NCBI GenBank assembly: GCA_015064355.1
Contig: SVSJ01000003.1
Span: 31,542-95,541, forward strand
Reading direction: 5' to 3'
DNA: 64,000 bases
From: Oscillospiraceae bacterium
GTDB lineage: Bacteria; Bacillota; Clostridia; Oscillospirales; CAG-272
Shown: positions 25,877-35,025 of the stretch, piece after piece
Position numbering within the stretch: position 1 is the first letter of the stretch
How the letters are laid out: each line of letters begins with the position of its first letter
Notes under the pieces: model-generated
Database searches by the model: none
Told to the model about the DNA's origin: nothing
Seen by the model: only the letters and a program-made list of their open reading frames with translations
Made by a program: the position numbers and the translations under genes

Positions 25877-27571
25877 TTATTTTTTGTTTCTGTTAAGCAT
25901 TTCGCGGGCTGCCGCGGTTTGCTTTTCCGTTACGTCAATACCGCCGATAATTCGTGCGATCTCTGCGGTTCTGTCATCTCCCGTAATCTCGCGGACGCTG
26001 CTTTCGGTTCTGCCGTCTGTTTCGGATTTCTCTATGAGCAGGTGGCAGTCGGCGATAGATGCGATCTGAGAGGAGTGGGTAACGGATATTACCTGAGCTG
26101 TTTCGGACAGCTTTTTCAGCATCATGCCGATACGCTCCGAGGTTCCGCCGGACACGCCTGCGTCGATCTCGTCAAACACTATGGTTCCGGAATCATTCTT
26201 CCCCGCAAGTGCGGTTTTTATTGCCAGGGTGATTCTTGAAAGCTCGCCCCCCGAGGAAACCTTACCGAGAGACTGGATCTCTTCACCTGTGTTAACAGAG
26301 ATAAGGAAGTCAACATCGTCAACGCCGTCAGGTTTGAAGATAAGCTTGCCATTCTCGCGGATGGGTGTTACGGCGATCCTGAATCTGACCTTTGGCATAT
26401 CGAGGAAGCGGAGAGATTCAGCGATCTCCTCTGACAGGTGTGCTGCCGCAGCCTGTCTCTTTGCGGTGATCTTAGCGGCCGAAGTTGCAGCAGATTCTTC
26501 CGCTTCGGCCAGGCTCTTTTCAAGCTCGGAAATTCGGAAGTCGCCGTCTTCAAGATCAGCGATCTGGTTTGCGATCTCTGTCCGCTTTGCCTTTACCTCT
26601 GCAATCGTCTCGCCGTACTTTTTCTTGACACGTTCGATTACAGAAAGGCGGGATTCCACCTGCGTCAGCTTTTCGGCAGGGTTGCCAATTTCATCATCGT
26701 CAAGGGCGTCGCGGACTCGTTCTGCTATATCAATGATCTCGTATCTGTAGTTTTGCAGGCGAGATGCCATTTCGTCAGCATCCTCGAGAACATCGGAAAG
26801 CTGGGTGAGAGCTGCCTCTGCCCGCTCAAGTAGATACGCGGCTGTTGCACCCTTTTCACTGTATGCAAGTGCCTTTGATACTACTGAAGAGTACTTTGAC
26901 ACCTTTTCAAAGCTGCGAAGCTTTGTGCGAAGTTTTATGAGCTTTTCCTCTTCGTCATCCGCCCCGAGTCTTGCAAGATCTATCTCTTTCTTCTGATACT
27001 TCAGAATATCGAGCATCATATCCCGCTGGGACATAGCTTTTTTAAGGTTAGCGATCTGTCCTTTGATCTCTGTTACTTGATCATAGTGGACTTTATATTC
27101 GAGAAGCTCATTTTCCGTTTCGGCAAAAGAGTCTACAAGGCTTGTGTAGGTTGTTTTATCAGCAAAGGAATTCCGTTCACTTTGGGTCTGGATCCCAATA
27201 AGCGAGGGGGCTATTTCCTTCAGAGCGGAAAGGGGTACGGTACGGCGGTTGATTTTTGCGGTCGAGCGGCCGTCTGCGCCAATTTGTCTCATAAGCTCGA
27301 TCTCGCCGTTTTCGTCAGCCTCGTATCCAAGCTCCGCGAGTTTTGCTTTTGCGCTGTCGTTTACGGAGAACAAGGCTGAAACCGTTGCCCTCTCTTCCCC
27401 GCTTCTGATCAGCTCACGAGCATTTTTCGCGCCGCAAAGGAGCAGGAGACTGTCAATGATTATGGATTTTCCGGCACCCGTTTTACCGGTAAGCACGGTG
27501 AATCCCTCTCTGAAGCTGATCTCCAGCCGTTTTGCAACTGCGATATTTTCAATATACAAGCTCCAAAGCAT
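25877..27571 (-). CDS. recN: DNA repair protein RecN
   Basis: SMC-like ATPase for double-strand break repair, 564 residues. Walker A is LTGKTGAGKSIIIDSL near residue 28-43, a long coiled coil occupies roughly 150-370, and the ABC signature is SSGGELSRITLAIK followed by Walker B IVFDEIDAGVSGG. The Walker A has Lys where Gly is frequent (GKTGAGKS). It is 28 bp downstream of argR, the classic argR-recN arrangement of Firmicutes. Confidence 0.95.
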   Translation of the reverse strand: MLWSLYIENIAVAKRLEISFREGFTVLTGKTGAGKSIIIDSLLLLCGAKNARELIRSGEERATVSALFSVNDSAKAKLAELGYEADENGEIELMRQIGADGRSTAKINRRTVPLSALKEIAPSLIGIQTQSERNSFADKTTYTSLVDSFAETENELLEYKVHYDQVTEIKGQIANLKKAMSQRDMMLDILKYQKKEIDLARLGADDEEEKLIKLRTKLRSFEKVSKYSSVVSKALAYSEKGATAAYLLERAEAALTQLSDVLEDADEMASRLQNYRYEIIDIAERVRDALDDDEIGNPAEKLTQVESRLSVIERVKKKYGETIAEVKAKRTEIANQIADLEDGDFRISELEKSLAEAEESAATSAAKITAKRQAAAAHLSEEIAESLRFLDMPKVRFRIAVTPIRENGKLIFKPDGVDDVDFLISVNTGEEIQSLGKVSSGGELSRITLAIKTALAGKNDSGTIVFDEIDAGVSGGTSERIGMMLKKLSETAQVISVTHSSQIASIADCHLLIEKSETDGRTESSVREITGDDRTAEIARIIGGIDVTEKQTAAAREMLNRNKK

Positions 27572-27599
27572 AGTTATGCTCCGATCTCTATGTTTTTTA

Positions 27600-28052
27600 T
27601 CAGGAATTGATAAGCTTTGTGATTCTGTGGGAGATTGCGATTGCGGACTCTGTATCTCGGGTTACGATGATAATACAGTCGTCTCCTGCTACGCAACCGA
27701 GAATATCTGTCTCGTGAAGAGAGTCAACACCTGCTGCAACTGCCTGTGCCATGCCTGGATATGTCTTGATAACGATATCGTTATAAGAAGAATCAACGCT
27801 CTTTATTGAGCTGGCAAGTGCGCGGCTGTAAACATGCTGGTTTTCGCTAACGCTGCTCTTGGGTACAACGTACTTATATGTGCCCATATCAGACATCTGC
27901 TTAAGAAGCTTTAGTTCTCTGATATCACGGGACACTGTTGCCTGGGTAACATCGAATCCTGCAAGCTTCAGCTTTGAGATAAGTTCCTCCTGAGTCTCAA
28001 TGTTATAGTTTTCAATGATCTCCAGAATTTTGTTGTGTCTCTTGACTTTCAT
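27600..28052 (-). CDS. argR: Arginine repressor ArgR/AhrC
   Basis: Hexameric arginine-dependent regulator, 150 residues. The N-terminal winged helix has NYNIETQEELISKLKLAGF and VTQATVSRDIRELKLLK; the C-terminal domain has the arginine-binding GDDCIIIVTRD region (canonical GDDT, here GDDC). RBS GAAAGGAA before ATG 28052, with a small GCCGATAATTCGGC hairpin just upstream. No arginine genes are in the window, so it acts in trans. Confidence 0.94.
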   Translation of the reverse strand: MKVKRHNKILEIIENYNIETQEELISKLKLAGFDVTQATVSRDIRELKLLKQMSDMGTYKYVVPKSSVSENQHVYSRALASSIKSVDSSYNDIVIKTYPGMAQAVAAGVDSLHETDILGCVAGDDCIIIVTRDTESAIAISHRITKLINS

Positions 28053-28105
28053 GGCGTTCCTTTCGGCCGAATTATCGGCTTTTATTTAAATAAATAATTT
28101 TCTGA

Positions 28106-28978
28106 TTAATTCTCTGACAGCTTTGCGTTAAGTGCGCTGAGGAATCCGTATCCCTTAAGTCGGATTAGCTTAATTTTGTATTCCGATTTATGAATGGATA
28201 TGCTGTCGTCCTCGTTTATATGGATAACATCCCGTCCGTCCGCGTTTAAGTAAACAGAGGAATTATTGTTCTTGATATTATTGATCTCGATTTCTGAATT
28301 CCCACCGAAAACAACAGGTCTGCTGTTCAGGGTGTGCGGACAAATGGGAGTAAGGCAGATACTCTCAAGGGTTGGGTCAAGAACAGGGCCACCTGCGGAG
28401 AGCGAGTATGCTGTGCTTCCCGTAGGGGTGGCAGACACCATTCCGTCAGCACGGCAGGTCTGAACCTTTACGCCGTTGCAGTACACATCAAAGGTGATGA
28501 GCCTTGCAACAGGGCCGTTTGTCAGCACGAGATCGTTTAGCACGGTATATTTCGCACGAATCTTGCCGTCTTTATCCCGCACCTGCGCCTCAAGCATCAT
28601 TCGCTCATCTGTTGTGTAGTCGCCGTTTATTACTCTGTCAATTTCGAGAGCCTCGCCTATTTCAAGCTCTGTAAGGTAACCTACATGCCCGAAGTTTATG
28701 CCGATTATTGGAATATCGTATCCCATCATTCTGTGGGCAGCGTCAATTATTGACCCATCTCCGCCCAGAACTATGGCAGCCTCGCAGTTCTCGGTTTCTG
28801 CAATATTGTCTATGACTTCTACTCTATTGCCGAGAAAAGCGGTAGATTCTGATACGTCACTGAGGACGCTTACCCTGCATCCTCCGTCTGTGAGCTTTTC
28901 TACAAGGGAGGTCAGCTTTTCCTTTTCTATATGCTTCCCTGTATTGGGAATAAGAACAACGCTTTGGATCTTACTCAT
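28106..28978 (-). CDS. nadK: NAD kinase
   Basis: Phosphorylates NAD+ to NADP+. The 290-residue enzyme has the GGDGS motif (VLGGDGSIIDAAH; usually GGDGT), the NFGHVGYLTELE motif with the substrate-binding region, and the glycine-rich SATPTGSTAYSLSAGGP. It overlaps the end of tlyA by 8 bp. The tlyA-nadK-argR-recN order is common in Clostridia. Confidence 0.95.
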   Translation of the reverse strand: MSKIQSVVLIPNTGKHIEKEKLTSLVEKLTDGGCRVSVLSDVSESTAFLGNRVEVIDNIAETENCEAAIVLGGDGSIIDAAHRMMGYDIPIIGINFGHVGYLTELEIGEALEIDRVINGDYTTDERMMLEAQVRDKDGKIRAKYTVLNDLVLTNGPVARLITFDVYCNGVKVQTCRADGMVSATPTGSTAYSLSAGGPVLDPTLESICLTPICPHTLNSRPVVFGGNSEIEINNIKNNNSSVYLNADGRDVIHINEDDSISIHKSEYKIKLIRLKGYGFLSALNAKLSEN

Positions 28979-29744
28979 TTGCTACCTCCTTGATATCGTT
29001 TTCGGTAACTTTACTTACACCACCAAGGATAGCGTAAAACAGGAATTCACGGTTGCCGTCTCCGCCCAGAATGGGTGATCTGACAAGAGCCTGTGGGGCA
29101 AGTCCGTGCTCGTTTGCAGAAGACAGAACTCGTCTGATTGCGGCGATATGCTGTTTTTTGTCCTTGACTATACCACCCTTGCCGATGGCATCGCGTCCAC
29201 ATTCAAACTGGGGCTTGATAAGTGCAACGTACACGCCACCATCGTGAAGTATCTTCGGCAGAGTTGGGATAATAAGGGTCTCGGATATAAAGGAAACGTC
29301 GCACACTGCGCAGTCGCATCGCTGGGGGAGTGTGGTCTCATCCATATATCTGGCGTTGCATCCTTCGATATTTGTTACGCGAGGATCGTTTATGAGGCTC
29401 TGGTCAAGCTGGCCATGTCCTGAGTCAATGGCGTAAACGTGAGAAGCACCTCTTTTGAGAAGGCAGTCGGTGAATCCACCGGTGGAAGCTCCGATATCTG
29501 CGCACACAAGCCCGGCAACATCAAGCCCAAAAACATCAAGTGCGCCGTCCAGTTTGATTCCGCCCCGTCCCACAAATCCGTGCTCTTCTCCGGTAACAGC
29601 TACAAGATCTCCCTCTCCTACGTTGTACGCAGGCTTGGTTACGACCTTGCCGTTTACTGTTACAAATCCCTGTTCAATAAGCTCAGCCGCTCGGCTTCTG
29701 CTTTTTGCAAGTCCTTCTGTGGAAAGATATGTATCAATTCTCAT
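28971..29744 (-). CDS. tlyA: TlyA-family rRNA (cytidine-2'-O)-methyltransferase
   Basis: A 257-residue protein with an N-terminal S4 domain (MRIDTYLSTEGLAKSR to GKVVTKP) and an FtsJ-like methyltransferase domain. The SAM-binding motif is CADIGASTGGFTDCLL near residues 80-95 and the catalytic set includes Lys in GGIKLDGAL and Lys in LIKPQFE. In Mycobacterium TlyA methylates 16S and 23S rRNA; many clostridial genomes carry the gene in this position. Overlaps ispA by 4 bp. Confidence 0.9.
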   Translation of the reverse strand: MRIDTYLSTEGLAKSRSRAAELIEQGFVTVNGKVVTKPAYNVGEGDLVAVTGEEHGFVGRGGIKLDGALDVFGLDVAGLVCADIGASTGGFTDCLLKRGASHVYAIDSGHGQLDQSLINDPRVTNIEGCNARYMDETTLPQRCDCAVCDVSFISETLIIPTLPKILHDGGVYVALIKPQFECGRDAIGKGGIVKDKKQHIAAIRRVLSSANEHGLAPQALVRSPILGGDGNREFLFYAILGGVSKVTENDIKEVANE

Positions 29745-30637
29745 TTACGTCTTGAAAGAAGCCAAAGCGCAAGATTGCAAAGGTTTTCGCTACTCGGGTA
29801 CTCAGAAATTACTTCTACAGCAAGAAGTGTGAGGAGAGTTTCCTCGTCTTCCGCTTCGTTCATTTTGAGGAATGAGAGAACGGTCTTTTTATTGTTCTTA
29901 GCGTCACTTCCCACAGCCTTGCCGAGGGTTTGCGTGTCGCTCTTTACATCAAGTATATCATCGTGGATCTGGAATGCAAGGCCGATTGCTTCGGCATAAA
30001 GCTTGATGCTTTCCATATCCTTGGAAATGGGCTTATCAACAGCTGCAAAATAGCCAAGCAAGCACGCTGCGCGGATCAGTGCACTTGTCTTCTTCGAGAA
30101 GATCTTGCGAAGCTCTGCATAGCTGTCAACGGAGTTCTGGAGATCGAGAGTCTGACCGCCTACCATTCCCATAGCACCCGCCTCATGAGCAAGTGTGGCA
30201 ACTGCGTAGCGAATTGCTTTGTGTGAAACGTATTTATTTGATGCGCAGATCTCAAAAGCAAATGTAAGAAGTGCGTCACCTGCCAGAAGCGCCTCAGCTT
30301 CGCCATACTGTATGTGGCAAGAGGGCTTACCGCGGCGGAGATCATCGTCGTCCATGCAAGGCAGGTCATCGTGCACAAGAGAGTATGCGTGAATGCACTC
30401 AAGGGCGCAGGCAAACGGCATTGCCGCCTCCTCTGTTCCGCCGAACATTTTGCAGAATTCAAGGACCAAAAAAGCACGGATCCTCTTTCCGCCACCGAGA
30501 ACAGAATAGCGCATAGCCTCTGAGGTTACAGTATCCCCTGCGAACTCCTCAGACAGGTATCTCGCAAGCTCGTATTCAACTTTATCTGCAGCGTCGAGCA
30601 GAATATCCTCGACCTTATTCGCAACTAAGTTTTCCAT
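29741..30637 (-). CDS. ispA: Short-chain polyprenyl diphosphate synthase (farnesyl-PP synthase)
   Basis: Condenses IPP with DMAPP/GPP for quinone, undecaprenyl and other isoprenoids. The 298-residue all-helical enzyme has the first aspartate-rich motif DDLPCMDDDDLRRG near residue 87 and the second QIHDDILDV near residue 222, with GGGKRIRAFL near residue 50. The two extra residues within the first motif (DDxxxxD) mark the bacterial type II farnesyl-PP synthase. xseB follows the usual xseA-xseB-ispA order. Confidence 0.93.
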   Translation of the reverse strand: MENLVANKVEDILLDAADKVEYELARYLSEEFAGDTVTSEAMRYSVLGGGKRIRAFLVLEFCKMFGGTEEAAMPFACALECIHAYSLVHDDLPCMDDDDLRRGKPSCHIQYGEAEALLAGDALLTFAFEICASNKYVSHKAIRYAVATLAHEAGAMGMVGGQTLDLQNSVDSYAELRKIFSKKTSALIRAACLLGYFAAVDKPISKDMESIKLYAEAIGLAFQIHDDILDVKSDTQTLGKAVGSDAKNNKKTVLSFLKMNEAEDEETLLTLLAVEVISEYPSSENLCNLALWLLSRRK

Positions 30638-30678
30638 ATTACACCGGTCTTTCTTTCAGTTATTGTTCAATTAGTCTG

Positions 30679-30909
30679 TTACTGCATATCGCTCTCAACG
30701 AGAGTTCCGTCGCCGCCCATGGTGAGTATTTTCACCTTCTGCTCGGCTGTATCAAGTCTGGAGTTGCACAGCTTCACAAGGGCAACCCCTTCTTCAAACA
30801 AAGCAAGTGACTGATCAAGAGGTGCGTTTCCTCCTTCAAGCATACGCACGATCTCTTCAAGTCTTGCGATTGCTACTTCAAAGGTCATTTCTTTTTCATT
30901 CATATTCAT
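30679..30909 (-). CDS. xseB: Exodeoxyribonuclease VII small subunit
   Basis: A 76-residue partner of XseA. The family pattern is clear: FEVAIARLEEIVRMLEGGNAPLDQSLALFEEGVALVKLCNSRLDTAEQKV. It overlaps xseA by 4 bp (ATGA), giving translational coupling; an alternative ATG lies two codons on. Confidence 0.94.
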   Translation of the reverse strand: MNMNEKEMTFEVAIARLEEIVRMLEGGNAPLDQSLALFEEGVALVKLCNSRLDTAEQKVKILTMGGDGTLVESDMQ

Positions 30910-32165
30910 TCACCGTAATATATATTTTTCTTTATTTCGTCAACTGTGCAGGCAACCTGTCCGCCTATGGTCTTGAATTCGATCTTCTCTCCAACGGTCA
31001 CGTCATCAACGCACCGTACAAGCTTACCGTCGTCTTTATAGACAGCGCTGTATCCGCGGGAGATTACGGAGAGAGGATTGAGTGCGCTGAGCTTGCCCGC
31101 TTCCTTTGCCATTTCCGCTTTCTTTATCTGCAGGATGCTCTCCACTGATCTCTGAAGTCGGTCTGCAAGAAGATCGGAGGTCATTCTGCGGTCGTCTATA
31201 AAGTTCATAGGATTTGTCATCGCTCTGGTATTCGCAAGCGAGGTCAGCTTTTCTCGGCGTATCTTCAGCATTGAGCCTATTACGTCAGCTTCACGAGTGA
31301 CGATATTAAGGATCTTTCGCTTCAGCTCTGCGGTATCAGGGACTGCAAGCTCTGCCGCCGCTGACGGTGTGGGGGCACGTCTGTCAGCAACGAAATCGCA
31401 GATTGTAAAGTCGGTTTCGTGACCAACTGCGGAAATCACAGGGATCTGTGATGCGGCAACTGCTCTCGCCACTCCTTCGTCATTAAACGCCCACAAATCC
31501 TCAATTGAACCGCCGCCACGTCCGATAATAATTACGTCAACGTTTTTTGCTGTATTGAAATACTGCATACCGGCAATAAGCTGGGGAGGTGCGTCAGGGC
31601 CTTGGACAAGTGTGGGATAAAGCACAAGCTTTGCGTACGGGAATCTTCTGCCGCAGACGTTTATCATATCTCGAATAGCCGCGCCTGTTGCCGAGGTGAT
31701 TATGCCGACTCTGGTGGGGATCTTCGGCAGGGGGCGTTTTCTTGCGGGGTCAAACAGTCCTTCAGCTTCGAGCTTTCTTTTGAGCTGCTCGAAGGCTACG
31801 TAAAGTGTGCCAACCCCATCCGGTTCCATTGCATCACAGTAAAGCTGATATGTGCCGTCGCGGACAAAGGAAGAAATCCGTCCGTGTGCTGTGACCTTCA
31901 TGCCGTCCTCGGGAACAAACTTCATTTTTACCGCAGCGGAACGGAACATTACGGATTTGAGCTGTCCGCCCTCGTCCTTTAAAGTGAAATAATAATGCCC
32001 TGTGCTGTAGTGGTTTTTGAAGTTTGATATTTCGCCCTTGACATACACGTCGCTAAGCTGCGGTGTAGTGTCGATAACACGCTTCACAAACTCGTTAAGC
32101 TGTGTAACTGTCAGGGCTCCGGGAAATTTCCCCTCGGGCTTTGCCAAGTATTCGTTACCGTTCAT
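30906..32165 (-). CDS. xseA: Exodeoxyribonuclease VII large subunit
   Basis: Single-strand DNA exonuclease, 419 residues. An N-terminal OB-fold (YVKGEISNFKNHYSTGHYYFTLKD) is followed by the catalytic domain with GIITSATGAAIRDM, IIIGRGGGSIEDLWAFNDE and AVGHETDFTICDFVAD, then a long helical region and a C-terminal segment ending in RGYSAVYKD. Overlaps the M22-like gene by 4 bp and xseB by 4 bp. Confidence 0.95.
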   Translation of the reverse strand: MNGNEYLAKPEGKFPGALTVTQLNEFVKRVIDTTPQLSDVYVKGEISNFKNHYSTGHYYFTLKDEGGQLKSVMFRSAAVKMKFVPEDGMKVTAHGRISSFVRDGTYQLYCDAMEPDGVGTLYVAFEQLKRKLEAEGLFDPARKRPLPKIPTRVGIITSATGAAIRDMINVCGRRFPYAKLVLYPTLVQGPDAPPQLIAGMQYFNTAKNVDVIIIGRGGGSIEDLWAFNDEGVARAVAASQIPVISAVGHETDFTICDFVADRRAPTPSAAAELAVPDTAELKRKILNIVTREADVIGSMLKIRREKLTSLANTRAMTNPMNFIDDRRMTSDLLADRLQRSVESILQIKKAEMAKEAGKLSALNPLSVISRGYSAVYKDDGKLVRCVDDVTVGEKIEFKTIGGQVACTVDEIKKNIYYGE

Positions 32166-33139
32166 TTAATCGTATCCCGTCTGTATAATTCTGCACACAG
32201 AAGCGCAACTCCGACTGCGTTGTCAGATGAATACTGCGCGTCTGCAAACATACCGTATTTCATTAGTCTTTTCTTAATATAATTCGAGCTCATAACGCCG
32301 CCTGCGTAAAGCACGGGCATTTTGCCGTATTCGGTCAAGGCGTTTTGGGTCAGCTTTTCAAGAGTTCTTCCGATAAAGTTCAATGTATAAGCAGACACCT
32401 CTTGTATACTGTGGGTTTCCTTATAAAGGGCTGCCGCTTTGTTTTCAAGGCCCGACAAGTTGCACCAAGTACCGTTTACCGAAAGGCCGTCGTTTCTGAC
32501 CTTTCCTGAAAACTCAAGTGCGGCTTTGTCCATTTCGGCTCCACAGGGGAATCTGAGCCCCATGAGTACACCGGTTCTGTCGATGGCCTGGCCGCCGTTT
32601 ATGTCCCGCGTGCCGCCGATCTGGGTTATCTTAAAAATACGCTCGGCGTCCGGTTCGCAAAGAAGCATATCCGTGGTGCCACCCGACACGTGGAACGCGA
32701 TAAAAGGTGCGCTCATGGTCTCGATAATGTCAACACCGTTGTTCTTGCAAGCGGAAGCAAGAGCAGCCATAACATGTCCGGCCTGGTGGGAAACCTTGTA
32801 AAGGGGCAATCCGGTCGAAGAAGAGGTCATCTCTGCCGCCGCAACACCAGCAAGGAAGCACGGCATATATGATCCGCTATTATCACGCGGTGTAGAAGAG
32901 CAGCCGACTGCCGTAAGAGAGCCTGCAGCACCGTTTAAGGTATCTCTCACCTTATCACTGCACAGAGGCAGGTTCTTCACGTGGTGGAACACGGCGTCGC
33001 TTTGTCTCAAGCCTCGCTCGCCTTCTTTCACAGGCAGGGGGGCTTTGGCATTGAGCAAAATCTCCCCTTCCTCGTTGCAAAGTGCAGCAGAGGTGGTATA
33101 GTTACTTGTATCTATACCGAGGAACAGTTTTTCGGCCAT
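32162..33139 (-). CDS. TsaD-like (peptidase M22 / Kae1) paralogue
   Basis: A 325-residue ASKHA-fold protein related to TsaD, which makes the t6A base of tRNA. It keeps LGIDTSNYTTSAAL at the N-terminus, the metal-binding HxxxH as SHQAGHVMA near residue 130 and the nucleotide-binding GGTTDML and GGVMSSNYI. However, the N-terminal segment and many conserved TsaD blocks differ, so it is probably a paralogue of the true TsaD. Such copies recur in clostridial nusB-xse clusters; function is not known. It overlaps nusB by 1 bp and xseA by 4 bp. Confidence 0.75.
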   Translation of the reverse strand: MAEKLFLGIDTSNYTTSAALCNEEGEILLNAKAPLPVKEGERGLRQSDAVFHHVKNLPLCSDKVRDTLNGAAGSLTAVGCSSTPRDNSGSYMPCFLAGVAAAEMTSSSTGLPLYKVSHQAGHVMAALASACKNNGVDIIETMSAPFIAFHVSGGTTDMLLCEPDAERIFKITQIGGTRDINGGQAIDRTGVLMGLRFPCGAEMDKAALEFSGKVRNDGLSVNGTWCNLSGLENKAAALYKETHSIQEVSAYTLNFIGRTLEKLTQNALTEYGKMPVLYAGGVMSSNYIKKRLMKYGMFADAQYSSDNAVGVALLCAELYRRDTIK

Positions 33140-33570
33140 TACTTTTCGTCCTTGATATATCCGCGGTTTCTCGCGATCTTGTTAAGGATACCGTTTACGA
33201 AAGCGGGGGCTGTTTCGTCATCATAAAGCTTGATAATCTCGATTGCCTCATTGAGAACCACTTTTGCAGGCACGTCGATCATTGTCATCTCATAAACCGC
33301 AAGGCGAAGGATCGTTCTTGTTGCAGTGGACATACGGGACATCTTCCACTTGATTGATGTCGATTCGATCTCCCCGTCGATCTCCTGCACGTTTTCGCAA
33401 ACACCAACAAACACGTTCTTCACGTATTCGGCAGTAGGTTCTTCTGTGTTCTCTATATAAGCATCATAATATTCTCTTGGATCTGCTTCCTTGTCGAATT
33501 CCTTTGCAAAAAGAAGCTTGAATATCAGCTCACGGCACTGGTGTCTTGTAAGCTTTGTTTTCTCTGACAT
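33139..33570 (-). CDS. nusB: Transcription antitermination factor NusB
   Basis: A 143-residue all-helical RNA-binding protein that forms the rRNA antitermination complex with NusE (S10). Visible features are RHQCRELIFKLLFAKEF, the repeated MSTATRTILRLAVYEM and DVPAKVVLNEAIEIIKLYDDETAPAFVNGILNKI. It is the first gene of a very long minus-strand gene train. RBS AGGAGAAAG precedes ATG 33570. Confidence 0.95.
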   Translation of the reverse strand: MSEKTKLTRHQCRELIFKLLFAKEFDKEADPREYYDAYIENTEEPTAEYVKNVFVGVCENVQEIDGEIESTSIKWKMSRMSTATRTILRLAVYEMTMIDVPAKVVLNEAIEIIKLYDDETAPAFVNGILNKIARNRGYIKDEK

Positions 33571-33621
33571 TGTTCTTTCTCCTGTCGATTTATTGCGCTT
33601 GGCGCATTGTCATACATCATA

Positions 33622-33650
33622 ATTATACTATATTATCCTATTTATGTCAA
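33622..33650 (-). promoter_or_regulatory. Promoter of the nusB gene train
   Basis: Minus-strand TTGACA (33645-33650), 17-base spacer and TATAAT (33622-33627). Perfect consensus, 52 bp before nusB. It is the only clear consensus promoter found upstream of the contiguous genes down to dnaE; weaker internal promoters cannot be excluded. Confidence 0.9.
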
Positions 33651-33840
33651 TGGATAACCATACAAATATTCACTGTTTTTATACATTTATGCATTAATCT
33701 CCCCGATTTTTCCCTCGTATCCGTGTATTCGCTATGTATATACAAAAACAATAATATCTAAATTTTTCTGAAATTAGGGTTTATTTATTCATTAATTTGT
33801 GCTATTATAGTAGTATCACAAGAAATAAGAGGTACTGTCC

Positions 33841-34299
33841 TTGAAAACTCTCTCTGTTATTAAAAAAATAATCTCTTCGGGGTGTGTTATCAATACCCTG
33901 CTCCTTATACTCACCTACGGACTCGGACTTTTGATCAACGAAAATTTTATTCCGACCTTTGACAGGGTTTTGGGTATTCTTCTCTTCTCGTTGGCACTGG
34001 CCGGGGCGAATCTGTTTCTTTTCTCGAAAGCACTCACTCTCCCACTGAGACTTCTGATCCACTTTTTGTTTACAACATTGATGTTCTACATAATGTTCGT
34101 CCTTTGGGGAAGCTACAATCAGAACAGTGGGTCTGCTTTTGTGATTGTTGTTCTCTTTACCGTTGCTTACTGGACTGCAGTGGGTATTGTTTCCCTTATA
34201 AGATTAACTAACCGCGAAAAGACTAATTCAAAAAAGGAATACAAAAAGGTTTTGAAAAAAGAAGACGACTACAAATCTGTATTCGGCGGAAAAAACTGA
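33841..34299 (+). CDS. Four-helix membrane protein (possibly DUF3021-like)
   Basis: No firm family. The 152-residue protein has four membrane helices (about residues 14-34, 43-62, 68-90, 98-120) and a Lys/Glu-rich cytosolic tail. Topology and size resemble DUF3021 proteins, but this is a guess. It starts with TTG at 33841 behind AGAGG. The region upstream (33651-33840) is AT-rich, shows only weak promoter-like elements (TATAGT near 33805), and holds no other gene that I can see. trmO starts 1 bp after its stop. Confidence 0.6.
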   Translation: MKTLSVIKKIISSGCVINTLLLILTYGLGLLINENFIPTFDRVLGILLFSLALAGANLFLFSKALTLPLRLLIHFLFTTLMFYIMFVLWGSYNQNSGSAFVIVVLFTVAYWTAVGIVSLIRLTNREKTNSKKEYKKVLKKEDDYKSVFGGKN

Positions 34300-34300
34300 T

Positions 34301-34987
34301 ATGATAATTGAGCCTATTGCAAAAATACGGACGGATTTCCCCGAGAAGTTCGGACTTCCCAGGCAAAGCGGAATTGTTCCCGAGCTTTGTGGCACTATTG
34401 TGTTTGAGAAGGAATACAGAATTTCTGATGCTCTGCGCGGTCTTGAGGGGTATTCCCATCTATGGATCATCTGGGGTTTTTCCCTTGGCTTTGCTTCCGA
34501 AATAGACGGGCGCAAGTGGTCACCCACAGTCAGACCGCCTCGCCTTGGTGGGAACAAGAGAATGGGAGTATTCGCTACCCGCTCCCCCAACAGGCCCAAT
34601 CCCCTGGGGCTTTCCGTTGTGAAGATCGAGTCCATTGAAGATACTCCTGAGGACGGAACTGTTATCCGGGTTTCAGGTATTGATATGGCAGACGGAACGC
34701 CGATATATGATATTAAGCCGTATCTCTCTCATGTGGATTCCATAAGTGATGCGACGAGTGGATTTGCAGCAGAAGTAAACGGACAAAAGCTCACGGTTTG
34801 TGACCCCTGCGGGCTTACCAGCAAGCTTCCCGAAGACAAACGTGACGCACTGGTTGCCATACTGAAAGAAGACCCGCACCCGTCATACAAAAACGACGGT
34901 GAGCGAGCCTACGGTCTTTCCTATGCGGGATTTGATGTTGCATTTACTATTGACGGCGATGTACTGACGATAAGAGAAATTAAATAA
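34301..34987 (+). CDS. trmO: tRNA t6A37 N6-methyltransferase TrmO (TsaA family)
   Basis: A 228-residue protein that methylates t6A to m6t6A in tRNA(Thr). It has the family blocks KFGLPRQSG, LEGYSHLWIIWGFS, VRPPRLGGNKRMGVFATRSPNRPNPLGLSVV and the C-terminal extension with DPCGLTSKLPEDKRDALVAIL. The short spacing after the membrane protein gene (TGATATG) indicates coupling. The TsaD paralogue lies only about 1.2 kb away, although it is on the opposite strand. Confidence 0.92.
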   Translation: MIIEPIAKIRTDFPEKFGLPRQSGIVPELCGTIVFEKEYRISDALRGLEGYSHLWIIWGFSLGFASEIDGRKWSPTVRPPRLGGNKRMGVFATRSPNRPNPLGLSVVKIESIEDTPEDGTVIRVSGIDMADGTPIYDIKPYLSHVDSISDATSGFAAEVNGQKLTVCDPCGLTSKLPEDKRDALVAILKEDPHPSYKNDGERAYGLSYAGFDVAFTIDGDVLTIREIK

Positions 34988-34992
34988 AACCA

Positions 34993-35023
34993 AAAGGACA
35001 GAGAAACAAGCTCTGCCCTTTTT
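34993..35023 (+). terminator. Terminator after trmO
   Basis: Stem AAAGGACAGAG/CTCTGCCCTTT with a seven-base loop and one A-C mismatch, then TTTTT. Lies between convergent genes. Confidence 0.85.
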
Positions 35024-35025
35024 CG

